Source: Mesaphorura yosii
Taxonomy: Eukaryota > Arthropoda > Collembola > Poduromorpha > Tullbergiidae
NCBI GenBank assembly: GCA_009869945.1
Contig: WIXG01000083.1
Coordinates: 1 to 64,000 of the forward strand
Direction of reading: 5' to 3'
Length of the DNA stretch: 64,000 nt
The translations under genes and the position numbers were made by a program. Numbering within the stretch: the stretch's first letter is position 1; every line of letters starts with the position of its first letter. The notes below the pieces were generated by a model. The model was not told the origin of the DNA. It ran no database searches and saw nothing but the letters and a program-made list of their open reading frames with translations. Below, piece after piece: positions 21,288 through 32,600 of this stretch.

Positions 21288-23950
21288 GACGCACGCCGTG
21301 GAATCCAAAGACAAGTGTCAGTCTGCTGCTGAAAGACGAGAATAAATGTGTGGTTAGTGGCTGAGAAACTTCACGGTTTTCGTTTGACGCAGCAGACGCA
21401 TCAAGAACAATGGTGCACAGGATACACGAAATCATTATCGTACGCTGGTAATTTTCTTCCTTTTGTACCATGAGAAAGTGATCAAGTGAGACTGGAAAGT
21501 CACTCACCTCTACTGTGTGTTGCACAATCCCTATTTCTTGATAATTTTGAATTCCTCAGCTGTCCTTAAGTCTAAACTTAACCGACATTCAAAATTCATG
21601 TTTCTAAATGCTTGACAAATTATGGCAGGGGATATTATTGCGGAGGCACCCATCCATGCCGGCGATATGTTCGCGCTAATATAAGAACATAAGAGTTCGT
21701 AGAACTGGAATGTGAAGCGACACGGGAAATCATTGCCAAACGACGCGCCAAATACTCGAGCATTTCTATAGAGCGAAACAAACTAAACTAATGCTAACTT
21801 AGCCAACAATGAGTCAATGCCATTGTGACGAAGAAGGTGGTGGTCGGTTGGTCGATGAGTGTTGGCTTTCCTGTATGGTTTATCTATGGCACCAGGGAAT
21901 CCACGATTCAACTTTCCATCTGTGAATTCTTCCAGTGCCAAGGATAAGTACAGGTTTCCATCGACGAGATGTGCTCCTGCTGCTTACGTGCTAACAGCTT
22001 TTCAGTATCACAATTAAAAATGAAGAGAAGCATCCGCACTTTTGCGTGCCGCATTATCTAACCGAACAAACCATGAGCACGAGCACGAGTGATTGCAATC
22101 GCATCACGGCTGTGAGCTCGGTTCGGTTCCAGAATATTGGGAAAAGTCAGAAGAGCGTTTTAATATTGAATTAACAAAAAGCAAAGCTCAATATTTGATA
22201 TAATAAACGCCATTGGAGATTACTGTGGAAAAATGAATAGTTTGGGCCCAACCATTATTGATTAATCAATAGTCGATAATGTCGAGCCAGAAGTTCAGTT
22301 CAGACCCAAACCTCGCTCTAGCTCTCTTCAACACCAGCGTCGGTACGTAAACCTCTAAGATCCTTTCTCAGGCGTCGGCATGTGGAAGCCCTGGAAGCCG
22401 TTACATGAGCACGTCGTTAGAGCTAAAGAACAACCAGGGCAAGTGTTTAAGTATTGTCGCAGACCGTTTTTGCAGTTTGCGGGCAAAGGAGCCTAATGCG
22501 TGCTTGACAGTGACAAATTTACATGGGCATTATGCTAAATTGCGACACAGGTAAAGTTCTGATCAGGCGGGAACGAGTCAAGTAGCTCCTTGTCTGGTGT
22601 TCACCAGCGCGAGCGTGTCGACCATTTCGGACATTCATAATAGTGACTGATGAGCTGGTTATCGTAGTCGAGAGATGAAAAGGATTCTTGAGACGGAAGA
22701 CGGATGTGTTTTTTGCATGTGCCTGACGTGGATCAAAACTGCTGCGGTTTCTCAGCAAAAAATCACAAACAGAATTTACCTTCGTAAATAATTTGGCTTG
22801 CCTTTTGTGAAATAAGACGATCAAAGGCGTGAAATAAAATTCTATTCAGAGGCGGTTGACAATTGATCGATTTCTGAAAAACCATAAAATATGAGTCTGG
22901 CCAAGAGATATTTTCTCACTCAAGTGACACAGCTCACAATGTCCATTCTAATCCCTGCTCGAAATTGGCGTCCACTTCCTGAGCTCACTTATCATTATCA
23001 ATGCCGTGCAATATGCTTCACGCTAATAAACCTTAGAAATCAGCGTTCGTATTCATTCATCGTGTGATAAATTTACATTTTCGGAAAGCAGTCTTTGGGA
23101 GCCTTTCAATTGCCGGGCTCAGAATAAAACGCCATCGGTGTCTGATCTGTGGTTCAGCCTGCTGACAAATTATGTTTTCCATATTTCACACTTCCGTCAA
23201 AGAACGAAGCCGAATGAGGACACACATTTCACAAACTACCAAATTAAGTGTCGTCCAAGACCAGAGCAAGTTCGTGCGAATTTCCTACGTAGTACGCGAA
23301 GGCGTTTGCCCTGAATATGAATGACCAGCGATCTTGAGTCCGTCCTCGACTCCACATGACAAGGCAGGCAGTCTGAGGGGACTTTAAATTTAGAGATGAA
23401 GATGCCGAGGATATTTGGCAGTCGGTCGATGTCGTCGTGCCATTGCATCGAGTTGTGTTGCAAATTCGTGAGACTGATTCGGGACATTACCGTCACCGGC
23501 TCGCCTGGCGTCTCGCAGGCACTGCAATAATTGTAACTACGTGAGACACTCCGCTCTGCAACAAGATCGAAGCAATGTAAAGTCGCTTGTTACAATGTAA
23601 CCTTATTACAAGAAACCAACTCAGTTTTTCTACATATTTTTTTGTTTTTCCTCTGCAGTGATTTTTTCTTCCCATCTCATGATCACGACAGCGTGACGAA
23701 ATTCTTTTTTCTTGTGCGCTGGCGAGAGACTTCCAACACCACTTACGACAATGATTTCTGTCGCCCCATTATTACAAAAGATATCTTATCTCTAATCTGT
23801 AACTTGTGCTGCAGACGCAGACAAAAGACAAAACACTGAAGCGAAGCGTATTTGACTCTTGATTAGAGTTCTTTCAATTTCTGACTTCTGTCTCAAACAA
23901 ATGGATAGGAACCCGTTAGCGCTGATTATTGAACACTGAACTTGTTGCAG

Positions 23951-24076
23951 GCGTGGAGCACCGAACCAATTCCAAATCCGAGCCCTGCAGTGAGGATTTC
24001 TTCGTACACAGATGACTTCAGGGACGACATCTCACCATTCGCTCCGTACGGCACTGGAGAACCACGGATTCTTTAG
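23951..24076 (+). CDS. Candidate terminal coding exon
   Basis: A convincing acceptor (GAACTTGTTGCAG, with an upstream branch-like CTGAT) precedes 41 codons in phase 0 that end in TAG. The peptide is rich in Asp/Pro/Tyr and includes SSYTDDFRDDISPFAPYG. The ISPFAPY phrase is reminiscent of the ISPYATF motif in cytoplasmic tails of Dscam-type proteins, but this is too short for a family call. I found no secure upstream exons in the preceding 3.6 kb. Confidence 0.3.
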   Translation, partial: AWSTEPIPNPSPAVRISSYTDDFRDDISPFAPYGTGEPRIL

Positions 24077-27000
24077 ACACCCGTGAATTCTTCAAGTGCC
24101 ATTGGGAGAAAGCGGTTCGGCAATGCTGACCTCGGTCACAGGCTCACAGGACGAGTGTGTTCTTGCTTCACTTCCTAAAATGTTGTCTAGAGTCATGGAA
24201 TGGTCATCACAATTCATTCGCGAAAAGACGAAGTTGAGGCTACGAACTAATAATGAATTTTTTGCCAAGTCGCGTTGCAGTTCGCACTAACGTCACGTGC
24301 AATTTGCCACGTTATTCTGACATTAACTGTTGCACCCTTGCTACTGACAAGTATGCCACAGTAATTCAGTGTACTGAGACACCTGCACTTGAACAATGAA
24401 GCAAAAACCATGTTCCCACCAAAATGAGCCTGAGGTGGATGCAAACTGGCAATAGCTCGACTGCCCTTTGGGATTTTCAGGAGACTAATGTTTGAATTTT
24501 AAGTTTGAATGCACGACGGACGGCGAATGATGATGGATACCTGACTCACACTTTAATATTAAATCGTACATTGCGTTATCCCAGTACTCTTGTTCTCGTT
24601 CATCGTGCTTTGGCTCTGGCTATCATTTCAAGTGTATGTCTGCAACAACAATCATAATCTAGTTTGCTCCGGAAGTAAGCATATTACAGCTATTATTTCC
24701 ACACAACCACTGTCACTTCCAGGCCCACGGGCTAATAAAACTGCCACACAGCACTCTACAAGTCTACCTCTGCTTTATATTTCATACTGCAGTGCAATTG
24801 CTGCACATCTTCGAATGAGCCAGTCAGATTAAGGTTTACGTACTGTGAAAACTTGGTGTGTCAGTTATCGGTTGGAAGACTCAAGTTACAATGTAAGAAC
24901 AGAAATGCACCATTCCAAGAAACAAATTTGGCGTCGGAACTAATAGGGAGTCAATTCAATAGGATGGGAAGATGACTTTCTTACTTCAAACTAGTCTTGA
25001 GTTTTTGAGCCTCCTTCGATCGCAACAGATCAAATTGGTATCCAAAGTGAATGAATCCAGTGGATTTAACTCGCTGTCGCCTGAAACACAGAAGCAAACG
25101 AAAGGGTCATGAGCTTGAGTTGGGCGATATTATCGGCGGTAGAAAAATAGACAAGTCGGCTTGCGTAGCAAAGAATACGGCCAATTCAGCCTATGCATTG
25201 TGAATCTCTGCGATGCATCGACGAAGCAACACTTCTGTCACGGAAATAATCAGGCCCATTAAAATTCTGCGTGGAAGCAGACCAATTTCAACGTGGCACC
25301 TGTGCAACTTGCATTTTGAGTGCTGGTTGCAGTTTCGCATGTACAAATATTAACAGAACATTTCTCACATTTTAACAAACTCTTTAAACCTTACACATTT
25401 GGACTTTTGTGTATTTTACAACTTTATGTTGTCTCAACTGCACAATCTCGTCATCAGAATTCAGATTCTGTCTTGTTTCGCTCTCGTTCAAGGCAACCTA
25501 CCAGGAACAAGACTTGCGTTATTGTTTTTCGAGGAACAGAACACTGCTCTGGAGTGAATTCACGCACCGCACAAGAAACAAAACACACGATCGGCCTGAC
25601 AAGCCAGTGTCAGGAGACGGGCACACAGATTGCGGCCGTAATGATGAGTGATGATGATGATAATGACACTGATCTCCTTCACGAGTACAAATTGTAAGGA
25701 AAAAGCGGTATCTTGTTTATCGAAATATTAATGATCGAGTTGTGGATAATGATACGATTCGGACTGAGCGTCTCCTTTGTTGAGAATCTGATGCGGATGA
25801 TGACAAGTGGAACAAGAATGAGTCGAGACTGAGACTGCAGACTGAATGAGAAAGGGTTTTCATATCCAACACCGCAGCAGCAAAAAGAGTGCGAGTGACG
25901 AGGCTCAATCGCAGCCTGGGAGAAATACGCATACAGGTACACGACACGTATTATGGCACTGCATGGCATTGAAAGGGTTGAATTAAAGACTACTTGCACG
26001 GCTGGCGGTGGATATTACACAACTCGAGAATTGGAAAATGTGTTTGTTTGAGAATCTGAGCCGAGTATTGCGAGTAGTCTACCACAGTCAGTCGGCAGCT
26101 CACTTTGCTGGCTGGACGACTGCGTGCAGAGCGTGTGGATGAAGCGGCATTAGTGCTATTACTATATGAGAAAATAAGGAGGACTATCAAACACTTCGCT
26201 CCTCCTCACATAGCTTCCTCTTTTTACTGCTGTAAAATATTTAAGGTGAGTGGCCCTCGTCAGCGAGAGGAAAACAGCACACACTGGCATTATTGTAAAA
26301 TACGATAGGCAAAATTCCATTATTATAATCGAAAACGGCTTGCCATTGTACAAGTGCAAAATAAAATAAAATTAACCGTGTTGTACTCCATTAACTCACT
26401 TCTGCCACGAGCGAGCCAATTGCCAGCTGCACGAGCGCCTTTCAGCCAGCACTAAATACGATCACGTAGAAAGTTGACGGGCAGGCAGCCACACGAAGAC
26501 ACCGCTCGGAAGAAAGTCGACAAGAGACAGTTCATGACTAATTAATTTACGACTTCATGTACACTCGAAATATTCCGTCCACGCTTAAGAAAGAATTCGG
26601 TTGACGTTTCATCAAACATGAAATGTGGCTGCAACCTGAATGATTAATTTTGGCCGCCATTTAATCCGCCATTGAAGCAAAGTAGTTTACGAGTGAAAAC
26701 ACGAATGAATTCGTCGGGGGAAATTTCTTTTTATTGCAACAGTTAAACAAATGAAATAGACGGTGGACATTGGATCAGTGAATAAAAAGAAAATATCAGT
26801 AATGTGTCAGGATATGCCAGTGAGGCAAGCGAAAACATACAAACTTAAAGTGGAATTATTGACGGGCCAAAGCTTTCTTAATGCCTACAGGGCGACCGCT
26901 TCTTCTGACGAAATGAGACAGTTTTCGCAGTTTCTGGAAATTCTGTTCGTTTTTTGGAAGCCGCTATACAAATATGTGTCTACAATGATGCTTTCAGTCA

Positions 27001-28585
27001 GCTAGGACAAAAGTATCGAAGCGTGCGGTCTCCATCCTGCAAAGTACAACCCTCAACCCCAGCGTTTGGTGTTGCGTTTATTTTTTCATATCCTACATAC
27101 TGATAATTCTATTGATACTACTGTCATTTTATTTTGTTCCACTGATAGCAATGTTCACTGATATTTTCATATAAAATCACACTGGTGATTTCATTTATTC
27201 CGGGATCTCACTGATACCCGGGTCGCTGGTGTTTTATTTGTTTCACTGGTGCTTTATATATATCCCATTAAATTTCAATTAACTTGCCTTCGGGCAAGTA
27301 TTGGTGGAGAAAGCGTAAACTGACATCGACGGCAAAGAAGTGAGAAGGTGCCGTAGCACGAAATAGCGAAAATAATTACTCCGGGCTTGCAACTGTGGGC
27401 ATTATAGTAGTCTCGCTTTCGTGGCATTTGGTAGAACTCGAGGGAACATTTCACTGTGCACACATTAACAAAGGTAGTGGGCAAGGTAATAAAGGTAGCT
27501 TCGCCCGTTTGACTCGGAGTGGAGTGCACACAGCCATGCCATTAGCGCATTGAGCCAAGCATCGATGACTTCGTGGCATGACAAACGCTCTCTGCTCTGC
27601 ATGACAAGTCAAGTCTTAAACTCCGAAAACATAAAAATAAGAATCGCAGTATGTAAAATAATAAAAAAAACATGCACATGCAAACTTTAATCCTTCATTA
27701 TCATTATCGACTCACATTAAATTTTTTGCGAGATAATTCCATTTCAAAACTACGCCCAAATCCTTAATGTGTAAAATAAAGTAAAATACAGTAATCATCC
27801 GCTGAGCCAACTTCGGAGTACAAACTCGCATTTCGAGGCATTTATTTCGGAGAAGTCTCTGCGTCTACACCAAGACGAGATTGACTCTAGAGATAGCAGC
27901 GTTCCAGACATGTAACGTTATTAGGTTCATGGAACTCGTTCCTGTCTGCCCTGTTCGTCAGAACGCACGGGCCTAATGGCATGCATTTAATAAAGTTCAA
28001 CTATGCCCATTCCGCAGCAGTCTCAGGGTAGGCAAGGCAGGAGAAAGTCAAATACTTCGTCATTGAGCGACTGCTTCAGCTCACATAACTGCATTGCAGG
28101 TAAAAATACGTTCGTGTTGTCGTTTTGAAAGGTTTTCCCCTTCCACAAGCTGCAAAGAGTTCGGAACGCATTTTCTTGCATGCACGACATTGTAGCAACT
28201 TCTCCACACCATTTGGAAACATAAAGGCAATATACTAACATATTTACGACACGAACCGATGTTACCCTTCCCTTCTGCATCGACTCGTCGGGCAGTGCTG
28301 TGGCCCGTTAGAGTACAGTATCAAAATACAGAAGTCTGAGTAAACTTACTATGCCAAACAAGAAAATGCATTTACATCTTAGAAACACAATTAATCACGT
28401 CGATTCGACTGTTCTGATCCTTTGAATTATTAATGACTAATAATGTCAAGTGTTGAACCGCATCGAAAAGCTTGACGAAATAATTCACATTACGCATAAC
28501 GTGTGATCAGTGGTATAAACTCAATCGGTCTTTTGCTCGTAACTTTTCTTGGCTAGACTCAGCGTCTCTTCTATTGCACTTACAC

Positions 28586-29623
28586 TACAGTATGCCCCCG
28601 AATATGTGTGGGTAGTGCTGTTCTTATCATAAGTGCTGGAGCATAAATACAAGAGCGCAAAAATGCAAAATCAAGTGATCAATGAAGCGTCGTCTTCGCG
28701 AAATTAATGCCTAGCTATTGTAAGATCGATTACTTTTTAAATTCGAGTCAATACACTGTAAGATGGGAATACGTACATCATTAACTGACACCGAAGTAGC
28801 ACAAATTAACGCACTATCAGAGGCTGGACACAGTCAAAGAGAAATTGCGGATCTAATTAACCGTTCACAAACTGCCGTCTCCAATGTTCTGAGGCTTGGC
28901 GAGAATTATAGTCAGAATTACTCTACAGCACGCCAGAAGGTCACCATCAGTCTTCCATCCGACAAATTGTGGACGAACTGAAAAATAAGCTCTCTTTTGG
29001 GACTGTTCAGAGCATTTCATTTTCTGTTTAAGCTCAATCCGTGGTTTTTAACTCAATATTTCATAGGCGGTTGTTCATTGATGTTTTGGACGGATTCGAG
29101 ATTAACAGCGTGCTCCCATTGGCTGAGGTTTCAACGGGAATTACTCGCAGGGCTAAACTGACATTCTTAGGGACGCATTGCTGACCGAGGCCAGATAAGT
29201 TAGCGCAAGAGGTTGGATTTATCAATAGGATAATGCTCCAGTTCATACGTCCAGGCACTTCAGGGACTGGTTCGGAAGACATAAAGTGTGGGTTTTGGAG
29301 TGGCCTGCCCGAAGTCTCAACCTGCCTGACAATTAGAATGGCATGAAATAGCATTCCTTGTCAAACGTTGAGAAGCTTGATCAATTCCATGAACAATCGA
29401 ATTTTTTAAGTCATTTATAGTCGAGGAGATTTCATGGGTTAGATTAGATCAGAAACACGAGTGATAAGCCAGTGTTTGTCTGAGAAATACATTTTTTGCA
29501 CTTGTGGTCCCCTGAGTATATCTTATGTGATCACTAAGTTCTTCATTTTTTTACTGTAATTTGGTAGCTAATTTCGTTGTGTAAAATCTAACGTGGTGAA
29601 GTAGCGTCGTGTCCCTTACTGTA
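28586..29623 (+). mobile_element. Decayed Tc1/Tc3-like DNA transposon
   Basis: The element is bounded by a candidate terminal TACAGTATGCCCCC at 28586 and an inverted ACTGTA at 29618-29623, both next to TA, the Tc1/mariner target. The termini match only partly, so the limits are tentative. Inside lie an intact N-terminal helix-turn-helix (28763-about 28930) and catalytic-core remnants at about 29229-29333. At about 1.04 kb it is shorter than the usual 1.3-1.7 kb, implying internal deletion. The frameshift and stops show that it cannot move itself. Confidence 0.7.
28763..29336 (+). pseudogene. Tc1/Tc3-like transposase, broken
   Basis: The first frame (ATG at 28763) encodes an HTH of the Tc3 type: LTDTEVAQINALSEAGHSQR, then EIADLINRSQTAVSN. 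Near 28935-28942 the frame shifts, and the homologous reading continues as HHQSSIRQIVDEL to about 29030. After a degenerate middle part, the core motif DNAPVHTSRHFRDWF resumes at 29229 and leads to VWVLEWPARSLNL. The Asp at 29229-29231 is the second acidic residue of the DDE triad. A TAG stop sits immediately before it (29226-29228), and the frame ends in TAG at 29334-29336 where the family has the NPIE(N/H)xW segment. The first catalytic Asp and final acidic residue are not identifiable. Confidence 0.75.
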
Positions 29624-32600
29624 CCTTTGTAGTAGAATAGTAGAAAAATTGGCGAATAGAATCAGAAGTTACGAGTAGAAAAACCTCTGAGTTTATCTAA
29701 TTGATCACACCTTATTTCTTCTCAGTTTATTATAAGAAGCGAGCATCGTTGCTGGAGGCTCAAGGTAGAGGGTAACCAGAATACGTCAACGTACTGGAAA
29801 ATTAGGCACTCATGTCTGCTCCTTCCCTCAAGCTGAAGTTTTCTAGTCGTCCCAAACTGTAAAATAAAAGCCCTGGCCTGACTGTCCTATTTGCAGCCGG
29901 CACGCAATCCTATTCACATTGAAGTTTGATCTGTTGTTTGGTCATTGTTACCATGGAAGATTTTCAGGCCAGATTGTTTGAATGGAATATTCGAAATGAG
30001 TTGTTGGCAGTGGCAGTAAAATGGAGACGAATGGGCATGTCGCGTGCTTCCACAACTAAGAAACCTGTTCGCGTTTTACAAAAATACATAGCCACAAAGC
30101 ATTGAGTGTGACTATAATAAATCCCTGTGCACTATTGCTAGAATAACGATCAGACGCTAAATCTGGCTGAGGAACGCCTTTGCTCATAAGCCTATGCTGA
30201 CGATTAAGACACATGAATTCGGTGCAAATGACGCATTGTTTAATTTTGGTTTCTACAGGGCTGGATTACCATATCGTACGAGTTCACCATCGTCTCATGC
30301 ACAAAGCGGAGGCCGGGTGAGGCCTTTCTCGTTTGCTGTCTTCACAAACAACAACACTGTCTAGCATTATAAGGAGAAAGTAGACCCGACGTATGAATCA
30401 TCTACACTGCAACCCTCGCTATTGCCGTGCCTGGTACCGAATTCTAGGCCTATTTCACTTACAGCTTAAATGCTGGTGCGCTTAATAAGAGTATAAAATG
30501 CTCTTTAAATAATTGTGTCTTGCCAATTTCGGCGAATACGATCGCGACATAGGGTTCTCGAATATTACACCTTTTAATGAAGTCACTCCCCTTGCAACTT
30601 GTGAATTGGTTTTCAGTGCATCAAGCATGATGCAATAATTCATGGAACATAAATTGCTAGCCTGAAATTTACGGCTAAGCGAATGTAAAATGAGGCTCTA
30701 CAACCTGGCCGACTCTCCTCAGCTGAATCGCATGATGTTAATAAGAGCCTTTAAATTAGTTTGAATGACTATGGCGAAAAGAAACCCGTTGAAAGATCTC
30801 GAACGCAAATGCACCTGCTTCGGAATACCTTTGATGATGAACATGCGTCGAAATGTATTAAAAGTTCAACCTGAATGAGCGCGTGGTGCTGACAGTTGAG
30901 TCCAGAAACGACTTCTGTGTCTTCGTCTTCTGGCCTGCCGTTTCTTATGCATGAGCTCTTTTGTTCAAAAGGCAATAAAAATAGCAAATTAGTCAAGTAA
31001 CAAGCTGTAATAACCGCCGAAAGACAGAACCATAAAATGCTGCTCATATTTTCGCATTTGTCTTGCGCGGTAATGCAATCATAAGTTTTTATGAGAATCC
31101 TCGCCCATTACCCAGTCATAAATCTGTTGACTGCTCTGAGACCAACTCAACGAAACCGTAAAAATAATAATAGAATTTCTCACTTAGGTACCATTTCATG
31201 TTTTCCCACTGGCGTGCCTTCTGTGCCGATCGTGTCTTGTCTGGCTTTAATTCCAACTCGCGAATCTTGAACTGCAAACAACGCACCTGAGCAGGGTACC
31301 ATAATTCGCAGTGCATATTACACGCCTATAAAAATAAATTGGTTTCGCTGCCATTATCTGATATTAAGAGTTATTTAATTTTCCGAAAGATGTTTTATCG
31401 GTGCTTTGATGTTCACATTCAGCCGTTCACGTCGTCATCGTTTACAGGATTTTAATGAGTGTAGCTGATAATAATTTATTTACGCACTTTTCTACCACTT
31501 CTTTTTTTCTTCTCTTCAGGAATATTTGTAATTGTGTGTGTGGAAAGTGGAAACAGACAATTGTGGCATGCGATAGACAGAAAGTCTGCGAATAAGAGTG
31601 AGATGGACAAGTTGTGCCACACATTTAATATCCTTCTCGTACAAAGCTTTACTTGCAGAATGGCAGCATTAACGAGACTAACTTAACAACCTGGATGGCT
31701 CGCATTATCACGGAATTCTTGTGATATGAACGAAAGTTGTCCCAACAAATTGACAGCGCTTTACTTCTAACGCGTCTGAATAGTATGTGCAGATTGTCGT
31801 ACACACAGTGCACAGATGCATTGGTCATGCGTCTTTTCGAGAGTCTACGTAAATATAAGAGTATAATTCCACGAAGAGCGAAGAAATGGCTGACAATGCT
31901 ATTAAGTATTGAGCTGCCTTGTCAGTCAGTAGTCTCGTGTCTCGTGCCCAAAACAACAAAAGGAAGGTGAATTCGTCAAACCGTTCACCGTACAATGGCA
32001 TCGCATTCCCTGCCAGGAAAACTAGCCTGGTACTGCCAGGTTCCCCCTTCTCTTCTTAATTTTTCGTCGAATTCATATACAACATATACTTGTCGATTTG
32101 CTTCTACAACTTTAGACATTCACCTTTCCATGCCTTTCATCAGAAATGTTTCCCAAAATACCAGTCCTTAGTGGTTCCCGTCAAAATGCTTTGACGATGG
32201 TCTCACATTCGAACTGAAGCTATTCTACGGTCCTGGTCTTGAACTCTGGAGCAAAGTACAGAAACGCCAAGTAGATACTTACTGCGGTCGAGGAAACTTC
32301 AGTCCAAGTATTTTACATGCCAGAGACAATCTGCAGGAAAAGCTTGTTAGATAATTGCGTTATAAACTCATCGGACCCGTGCAAAATGCTTGATTTAATG
32401 GTCTGTACGTAGATAGCATGATAATAACAACAAACTGCGGTGGGCGCGAGGAGTAAAAGGCACGAGTTGGACTGGTCAGATTTGAGCATTGGCCAAGAGT
32501 GGACTCATGTCATGGTCTGGTTTGTTGTTCTACATGAGCTCCGACACACGAAATAAAATAAGATCATTAATCCGAGTTCAGACTCAAGAAAATAAATTTT

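Larger units (their letters stand above)
20781..28585. other. Gene-poor region A
   Basis: No confident gene is present. Three coding-like spots are noted. First, a 49-codon ORF at 21138-21287 (+) has a signal-peptide-like start. Second, possible mini-exons lie at about 22284-22334 and 22374-22497 (+). Third, a terminal-exon-like stretch lies at 23951-24076 (+). The rest is AT-rich with stops in all frames, and no tRNA, rRNA or CRISPR-like structure was recognised. Confidence 0.5.

Noticed and set aside
29061-29354. 97-codon minus-strand ORF in the transposon
   Set aside because: It is the antisense of the transposase DDE-core remnant; the + strand reads DNAPVHTSRHF.
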